A model generated the notes under the pieces. The model searched no databases and had not been told where the DNA came from. It worked only from the letters and a program-made list of their open reading frames with translations. 64,000 bases of DNA, taken from G963704535 sp963704535 (GTDB lineage Bacteria > Chloroflexota > Chloroflexia > Chloroflexales > Roseiflexaceae). Numbering within the stretch: the first letter of the stretch is position 1; each line of letters begins with the position of its first letter. The translations under genes were made by a program, and so were the position numbers. The stretch spans positions 7,068,001 through 7,132,000 of the forward strand of contig OY969916.1 in the NCBI GenBank assembly GCA_963704535.1. Reading direction: 5' to 3'. This document shows positions 58,825 through 64,000 of the stretch, in pieces.

Positions 58825-60723
58825 ATGCCTAACGCCCGCACATCTGCCGCCGCCGGTAAGGCTGGCGCGGCCAACCCTGCGCGCAAGCCGAACGAGGCGC
58901 ACGATCTGCTGAACTACCGCTTATCGGAGCGTATCGGGCAGGAGGAGCTGGCGACGGTATACCGCGCGACGCACCTGACGCTGGACCGGCCCGTGCAGGT
59001 GCATATCCTGCGCCGCACCGATTGGATCTCGGCCAGTCGCTTTCAGCTTGCCGCGCGCCTCGCCGCCCGGCTCAACCATCCGCACATCCTGCCGGTGGTC
59101 GATGCCGGGCACGACGAGCGCTACGGCGACTACCTGGTGACTCCGCGGCTCGAAACCCGTTCGCTCCAGGACGTGCTGCTGGAAGGCCCGCTGGACCCGA
59201 TTCTGGCGCTGCGCATCTTCTCCCAAGTCGGCGCGGCGCTCGATTATCTGCATACCCAGGGCATTATCCACCGCGATATCCAGCCGTCCAACATCCTGCT
59301 GACGCCCCAGGGCGTGGCCTACCTGGCCAATTTCAGCCTCGCTGCCGCGCCCGACACCCCCGATCTCTCCAGCATCGAGGAGGCCGATTATCTGACACCC
59401 TACTCGGCGCCGGAGCAGAGCCTAGTGACCGGCGAGCCCGGCGCGGCCCAGGACCTCTACAGCCTTGGCGCTGTGCTCTACCACATGTTGAGCGGCGAGC
59501 TGCCGCCGGCCCCCGGTGAGGAGCCACGCTCGCTCGGCCAGCGCGACCTGGCGCTCGAAGCTGTCGATCGGGTCGTTCGCCGCATGCTGGCGCCGCAGCC
59601 GGTCCAGCGCTACGCCAACGCCACCCAGGCGATCACCGCACTGCGCCAGGCTCTTCGCCAGCAGATCGATGACTCCACCGACGATATGCACGAGTTGCGC
59701 TGGGAGACGATCGCCGAGTGGCTCGATAACCCGCTGGAGCTGGCCGTCGGCGACCTGCTGGAGCAGGAATTCGTGACCAAGAGCCGCGCGCGGGCCGACA
59801 CCCTGCACCGCGTCGACGCGATCAAGCGGCTGCTGGACCGCTGGAGCCGGCGCGGCTTTCTCCGCCGCCCGCTGCTGGGCCAGATCGTTCAGCCCGAGCA
59901 GATCGTCAGCTACAATATCTACATCTACGAGCTGCGCGCCCACTACGAGATCCGCACCCAGCCGCAGCCGCGCCAGGTGGTCCATACCGGCGGGGCGATC
60001 GGCCCCTTCAACCGCGAGCCGGATCTCTGGGAGGTGCCGGTGCCGGACCACGAGCCGTTCATCGACATCGCGCCCGAGCAGATCGTCGTGCCTGGCTCGC
60101 AGCGGGTGGTCGCCTGCGCCGAGTGTAACGGCGCGGCCCAGATCGTCTGCAAGAGCTGCGCCGGCAAGGGTATGGTCGAGCGCTCGCGCCGGGTGAAAGA
60201 GAGCAACGGCACCGCCCGCACCGAGGTGTTCCAGGAGCACTGCCCAGTCTGTAGCGGCTACGGCAAGCAGCCCTGCCCGCGCTGCGAGGGGGCCGGCCAA
60301 TTGCTTGAGGAGAAGGTCTTCACCTGGTCGCGCCAGGGCCGCGTCTACTTCACCGAGGATGATATCACCGGGCTGCACCGGCTGACAGTCCAAGCCCAGG
60401 CCCAGCAGGTGTTCCAGGGGCGGATCGTGCCGCACGAAGGGCGCTGGTACCAGGTGGCGCCGCTGAAGGAACTGCTTGAGGAGGCGATCAAGGGCGGCGG
60501 CCAGGACAGCCGGCTGATTACCACCGAGTTGCTGATCCGCGGTGTGTCGGTGACGGAGATCGACTACCCGTACAAGGACAAGCCGCACAGCCTGGCGCTG
60601 ATCGGGTTTGACAACGAGGTTCGCGGCGACTTCTCGCTGTTTGACATCGAGCGCGCCCGGCTCTACGCGGTGATCGCGCTGCTGGTAGTCGTGCTGGTGG
60701 TCGTGCTGGTGGTCTTCCGCTAG
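58825..60723 (+). CDS. Pseudokinase with DnaJ-type zinc finger and C-terminal anchor
   Basis: 632 residues. A Ser/Thr-kinase fold (about 30-295) keeps H149-R-D-x-x-P-S-N156 and Y-S-A-P-E. However, the VAIK Lys is His60, the catalytic-loop Lys is Gln153 and the DFG Asp is Asn169 (A-N-F-S), so ATP chemistry is unlikely. A helical linker follows, then four C-x-x-C motifs (C-A-E-C, C-K-S-C, C-P-V-C, C-P-R-C) arranged like the DnaJ central zinc finger. The last 20 residues are one TM helix (L-L-V-V-V-L-V-V-V-L-V-V-F), so the protein is tail-anchored with all domains in the cytoplasm. A scaffold or chaperone-like role at the membrane is inferred. ATG 58825 follows AAGAGGAC. Confidence 0.85.
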   Translation: MPNARTSAAAGKAGAANPARKPNEAHDLLNYRLSERIGQEELATVYRATHLTLDRPVQVHILRRTDWISASRFQLAARLAARLNHPHILPVVDAGHDERYGDYLVTPRLETRSLQDVLLEGPLDPILALRIFSQVGAALDYLHTQGIIHRDIQPSNILLTPQGVAYLANFSLAAAPDTPDLSSIEEADYLTPYSAPEQSLVTGEPGAAQDLYSLGAVLYHMLSGELPPAPGEEPRSLGQRDLALEAVDRVVRRMLAPQPVQRYANATQAITALRQALRQQIDDSTDDMHELRWETIAEWLDNPLELAVGDLLEQEFVTKSRARADTLHRVDAIKRLLDRWSRRGFLRRPLLGQIVQPEQIVSYNIYIYELRAHYEIRTQPQPRQVVHTGGAIGPFNREPDLWEVPVPDHEPFIDIAPEQIVVPGSQRVVACAECNGAAQIVCKSCAGKGMVERSRRVKESNGTARTEVFQEHCPVCSGYGKQPCPRCEGAGQLLEEKVFTWSRQGRVYFTEDDITGLHRLTVQAQAQQVFQGRIVPHEGRWYQVAPLKELLEEAIKGGGQDSRLITTELLIRGVSVTEIDYPYKDKPHSLALIGFDNEVRGDFSLFDIERARLYAVIALLVVVLVVVLVVFR

Positions 60724-60728
60724 TGCGT

Positions 60729-60810
60729 TTTGGTCAGTTGTCCGTGGTCCGTTGTCCGTGGTCCGCGTCACTCTCTGAACAACTGACAACTGACCACGGA
60801 CAACTGACTA
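60729..60810. repeat. GTTGTCCGTGGTCC-word palindromic repeat
   Basis: GGTCAGTTGTCCGTGGTCCG and complementary CAACTGACCACGGACAACTG words around a short centre, between convergent genes. The whole can fold into one long hairpin and may stop transcription from both sides. The same words are inserted in the NRPS at 7299-7366. Confidence 0.8.
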
Positions 60811-63198
60811 CCCGTCCAGGACCTCGCGCACCTTCCGCGCCAGCACTGTCGGTGTAAAGGGTTTCTGGAGTAAGACTACTCCCGGCTGGAGTTCGCCGTG
60901 GAGCATGCTGTTCTCGGTGTAGCCGGACATGAACACCACTCTGGTTGTAGGGAAGAGATCGCGAAAGCGTTCGGCCAGCGCCGCCCCGCCCATCTGCGGC
61001 ATCACCAGGTCGGTCAACAGCAGGTCGATCGCCCCCGTGTGGCGCGCCGTAACGCGCAACGCCTCCTCGCCATTGGTCGCCTCCAGCACCGTGTAGCCCT
61101 GCCCGCGTAGCACCCGCGCCGTCAGCTTGCGCACCGCCAGCTCATCTTCGACCACCAGCACCGTCTCGGTGCCCTTGGGCAGCTTGCTGGCGCTGTCATG
61201 GCGCGACTGCCCGACGATCGGCTCGACGCGCGGCAAGTACACTTTGATGGTCGTGCCCTGGCCGGCTTCGCTATCGATCCAGATGTGACCACTGTGCTGC
61301 CGGACGATCCCGTAGCAAGTCGCCAGGCCGACCCCCGATCCTTTCCCCTGCGGTTTGGTCGTAAAGAACGGCTCGAAAATGTGCTGCTGTACATCCTCGT
61401 CCATCCCGGTCCCGGTGTCGCTGACGGCTAGCATCACATAAGCGCCCTCGGCCACGCCGATATGCTGGCGCGCGTAGTGCGCGTCCAGGTAAACGTTGGT
61501 CGTCTCAATCAGCAGCCTCCCGCCGTCGGGCATGGCGTCGCGCGCGTTCACCGCCAGGTTGACGATCAACTGCTCGATCTGGCCGGGATCGACCCGCACC
61601 AGGTCCAGTTGCGCGGCCGGCAAGGTCACCAGCTCGACATCCTCGCCGATCAGCCGGCGCAGCAGCCGGTCCATATCCAGGATGAGATCATTCAGGTTGA
61701 GTACGCGCGGCGCGATCACCTGCTCGCGGGCGAAGGCCAGCAGTTGGTGGGTCAGGGTCGCCGCGCGCCGGGTCGTTCGCTGGATCTCGATCATATCGGT
61801 GCGGATCGGGTCGGTGAGCGTCAACTCGTCGAGCACCAACTCAGTATAGCCGCTGATCGCCGTCAGCAGGTTGTTGAAGTCGTGTGCCACCCCGCCGGCA
61901 AGCCGCCCGACGCTCTCCATCTTCTGCGCCTGCACCACTTGCGCCTCAAGCTGTTTGCGCTCCGTCACATTACGCGCCACCGCGAAGATCAGCTGCTGGT
62001 CGGGGAACGACGTCCCCTTCCACTCGAACCAGCGGTACGTGCCATCCTTGCAGCGATAGCGGTTCTCGAACAGGAGCACATCCTGCCCTGCTTGAAGCTG
62101 GCCGGTCGCAGCGCCAGTCTTTTCATGGTCGTCGGGGTGGATGAAGTTCAGGAACGGCTCGGCCAACAGCTCCGCGACACTGAAGCCGAGCGTGCGCTCC
62201 CAGGCTGGGCTCAATCGCTTGAAATAGCCATCGAACCCGGCGATGCAGAGCATATCGAGCGAGAGCGTAAAGAAGCGATCGAGTTCCTGGGCGGTGCGCC
62301 TGCGCTCGGTGATATCCTCGGCCACGCCGATGACCCGGTAGACCTCCCCGTGATCATTGCGGATCGGGGTGATATGCGCTGAGATCCAGCGGATCGCGCC
62401 GTCGGGGCGCACGATCCGGTACTCGGCATCGTACGGCTCCTGGAGCTGCCGCTGATCGACCTGCGCGAGCCGTTCGCGGTCGTCCGGGTGGATCGCGTCG
62501 TCGAATGATGCCGGACGCTCATACAGGCTGGCGCACGTACGTCCCCACACATCCTCGTACATCGGGCTGATATAGACAATGCGGGTCTGCCGCTGGTCGA
62601 AGATCCACACGACCTCCTGGATGTTGTGGATCAGCTGGCTGAACCACTCCTCGCGCTCGCGCAGCGCCGCCTCGGCTTCCCGCCGCTCGATCATCTCGCC
62701 GCGCAGCTCGATCTCGGTCATGACCGAGGCAGCCAGATCCTGGAGGATCGCGATCTCCCTATCGGTCCACGGGCGCGGGATGTGGTCGATCACACAGAAG
62801 GAGCCCAGGACGTATCCATCAGAGGTGATCAGGGGGATTCCAGCATAGGCGATCATGTCAATCTCGTGGATCGCCAGGTTGTCGTGGACCAGCGGGTGCT
62901 CGCGAGCGTCGTCGATGATCAGCGGCTCGGCCGACTCGACCGCATGCCGGCAGAAGGAGTGCGAGAGCGGCGTCTCCCGCTGGGAAGCCCATGGCTCAGG
63001 CAGCCCCACGCAGCTCTTGAAAAATTGCCGATCGGCGTCGACCAGCGAGACCAGCGCGACCGGCGTATGCAAGATGTTTGCCGCCAGGCGGGTCAGCCGA
63101 TCGAAGGCATATTCGGCGGGCGTATCCAGGAGCGCCAGGTTCCGGAGGGTGGCCAGGCGCGCAGGATCACGAATGATCGTACCACCATTGTGGGCCAT
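60808..63198 (-). CDS. Hybrid sensor histidine kinase (GAF-PAS-PAS-HisKA-HATPase-REC)
   Basis: 796 residues, soluble. An N-terminal GAF domain (about 20-165, P-L-S-H-S-F-C-R-H-A) is followed by two PAS/PAC units (about 190-310 and 315-430), an H-box G-G-V-A-H-D-F-N-N-L-L near 445, ATPase boxes (N-L-A-V-N-A-R-D-A-M, D-T-G-T-G-M, G-K-G-S-G-V-G-L-A), and a receiver domain with D in L-L-L-T-D-L-V-M-P near 730. It senses redox, light or small ligands in the cytoplasm and phosphorylates its own receiver. No DNA-binding response regulator is adjacent. ATG 63198 has AAAGAGGCTCC upstream. Confidence 0.94.
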   Translation of the reverse strand: MAHNGGTIIRDPARLATLRNLALLDTPAEYAFDRLTRLAANILHTPVALVSLVDADRQFFKSCVGLPEPWASQRETPLSHSFCRHAVESAEPLIIDDAREHPLVHDNLAIHEIDMIAYAGIPLITSDGYVLGSFCVIDHIPRPWTDREIAILQDLAASVMTEIELRGEMIERREAEAALREREEWFSQLIHNIQEVVWIFDQRQTRIVYISPMYEDVWGRTCASLYERPASFDDAIHPDDRERLAQVDQRQLQEPYDAEYRIVRPDGAIRWISAHITPIRNDHGEVYRVIGVAEDITERRRTAQELDRFFTLSLDMLCIAGFDGYFKRLSPAWERTLGFSVAELLAEPFLNFIHPDDHEKTGAATGQLQAGQDVLLFENRYRCKDGTYRWFEWKGTSFPDQQLIFAVARNVTERKQLEAQVVQAQKMESVGRLAGGVAHDFNNLLTAISGYTELVLDELTLTDPIRTDMIEIQRTTRRAATLTHQLLAFAREQVIAPRVLNLNDLILDMDRLLRRLIGEDVELVTLPAAQLDLVRVDPGQIEQLIVNLAVNARDAMPDGGRLLIETTNVYLDAHYARQHIGVAEGAYVMLAVSDTGTGMDEDVQQHIFEPFFTTKPQGKGSGVGLATCYGIVRQHSGHIWIDSEAGQGTTIKVYLPRVEPIVGQSRHDSASKLPKGTETVLVVEDELAVRKLTARVLRGQGYTVLEATNGEEALRVTARHTGAIDLLLTDLVMPQMGGAALAERFRDLFPTTRVVFMSGYTENSMLHGELQPGVVLLQKPFTPTVLARKVREVLDG

Positions 63199-63257
63199 CA
63201 GGAGCCTCTTTCTTTTTCAAGGCCCTGCTACGACTGCTGCATTATACCGCGTTTGCG

Positions 63258-64000
63258 CTACTCCTGGGCCAGAACGATGACTCGATCGCCTGGCGACAAC
63301 GTGAACGTAGCCGACTTGTCAGGGTTCAGAATCACGCCGTATGTCCTCGTCGCGTCGCTGGCATGGGCGCTGAGACGGTAGCCGAGCGCCACCTCATTGC
63401 GCTGCCGTGCCGCCTCCACGATTGTATAGAAGTTGAGTGGCTCGCTCATCCGCACGTAGTCATCGGCTGGCTTCAGATAGATCTCGGACCCCTCGGGATC
63501 GAAAATGTCGGCGAAGACCGCGTTCAGCGCCTTGTGCTCGGCCACCTGTGCCAGCATCAGGCTGACTAGCTTGTCGCTGACGATGAAGTCGTCGGCCCGC
63601 GCGACTTCGGCCAGGGCGCGGTTGCGAACATCGAGCATCTCGCTAACGATCGAGAAATCTTGCCCAAGGCGGTTGGCGATGTCGCGCAGGTGCAGCAAGG
63701 TGATCAGCGTGCGCGCGTCGGCCTGCTGTTCGTCGAGGATATCGGAATAGCACAGGATGATCACATGGTCGTAGGTCTCGATCGCCAGCCCGTCGAGCGT
63801 GCGCCGGTCGGTGGTATCGGCGGCCTGGAAGGTGAGCGTCTGGCTCTTGACACCGGCGCAGTGCCGGTCGATCTCCTCTTCGGCCTCGGCGACATGGGCC
63901 ACCACCTTGATCTCCGAGCCGGCGGCGACGTAGTGGTCCAGCTCATTGATGATCGCCGGGGCGCGCCAGTTCCAGCCCAGGATCAGCGTTCGCTCGGGCG
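63258..64000 (-). CDS. CASTOR/POLLUX-like ion channel-associated protein, C-terminal part
   Basis: About 246 residues are in the window; the frame is open to base 64000, so the N-terminal membrane part lies outside. R-T-L-I-L-G-W-N-W-R-A-P begins an RCK/Rossmann-type domain, and D-H-V-I-I-L-C-Y-S-D continues it. S-I-V-S-E-M-L-D-V-R-N-R and D-D-F-I-V-S-D-K-L-V-S-L-M-L are characteristic of the CASTOR/POLLUX/DMI1 family. A C-terminal TrkA-C-like end has S-P-G-D-R-V-I-V-L-A. Such proteins are ligand-gated cation channels. The hybrid kinase lies 59 bases downstream on the same strand and may be co-transcribed. Confidence 0.88.
   Translation of the reverse strand, partial: PERTLILGWNWRAPAIINELDHYVAAGSEIKVVAHVAEAEEEIDRHCAGVKSQTLTFQAADTTDRRTLDGLAIETYDHVIILCYSDILDEQQADARTLITLLHLRDIANRLGQDFSIVSEMLDVRNRALAEVARADDFIVSDKLVSLMLAQVAEHKALNAVFADIFDPEGSEIYLKPADDYVRMSEPLNFYTIVEAARQRNEVALGYRLSAHASDATRTYGVILNPDKSATFTLSPGDRVIVLAQE

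Overview
The window is about 65% GC and most likely comes from a filamentous member of the Chloroflexota (class Chloroflexia). This is inferred from content: an ECF sigma factor paired with a DUF5667 protein, secreted DUF11/PPC and gingipain-like proteins, several CHAT and nSTAND genes, a long-form SHMT, and an unusual load of short intergenic repeat words. No rRNA, tRNA or CRISPR array was seen.

Layout. 1-857 is the 3' end of a secreted FnIII protein. 1186-14786 is a compact biosynthetic cluster: a two-module NRPS (C-A-PCP-C-A-PCP-E), a sulfotransferase, an MFS exporter, a GT1 glycosyltransferase, a type II thioesterase and an Sfp-type phosphopantetheinyl transferase. All are on + and most overlap by a few bases. 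The second A domain carries the signature read for threonine. 15116-19918 holds a secreted DUF11/PPC protein, an ECF sigma/DUF5667 pair (the latter frameshifted near its 3' end) and a small membrane protein. 20024-33357 (-) holds, in transcription order, a sigma-like regulator, a zinc-finger protein, a TPR protein and a CHAT protease (the last two look like one gene split by a frameshift), then a secreted dockerin-like protein and a giant secreted gingipain-like (C25) protein.

34152-41007 is a mixed region: a radical-SAM DNA repair protein, DinB, dienelactone hydrolase, a frameshifted YcaQ-like glycosylase, a VOC protein, an IS5-family element with clear ends, and an ArsR/SRPBCC/DUF1801 operon with a consensus promoter and a palindromic operator. 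41282-47190 (-) is a two-gene CHAT-SIR2 plus nSTAND-WD40 cassette that looks like a conflict or defence system. 47735-51816 is an ECF42-type sigma factor with two YCII/DGPF proteins, a BNR-repeat protein and a MoaD-like protein; two matching ECF42-like promoters lie in this block. 51977-64000 carries an MFS transporter, a hydrolase, a GNAT, glyA, a dCache-HAMP-STAS sensor, a pseudokinase/DnaJ-zinc-finger tail-anchored protein, a hybrid histidine kinase and the 3' part of a CASTOR/POLLUX-like channel protein.

A theme across the window is repeat DNA. One hairpin core (GGGGAGTTTGAGGGG...CCCCTCAA) occurs between many genes, sometimes in tandem. Other short words (AGAACAAAG, CAATTCT, GGACAAC, TGAGCGAAGTCGAAGG, GGGCGTATTGCATACGCCC) also occur inside genes. 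Most strikingly they lie in frame at three equivalent loops of both NRPS adenylation domains, and repeat DNA also forms the C-terminal tails of two other proteins.
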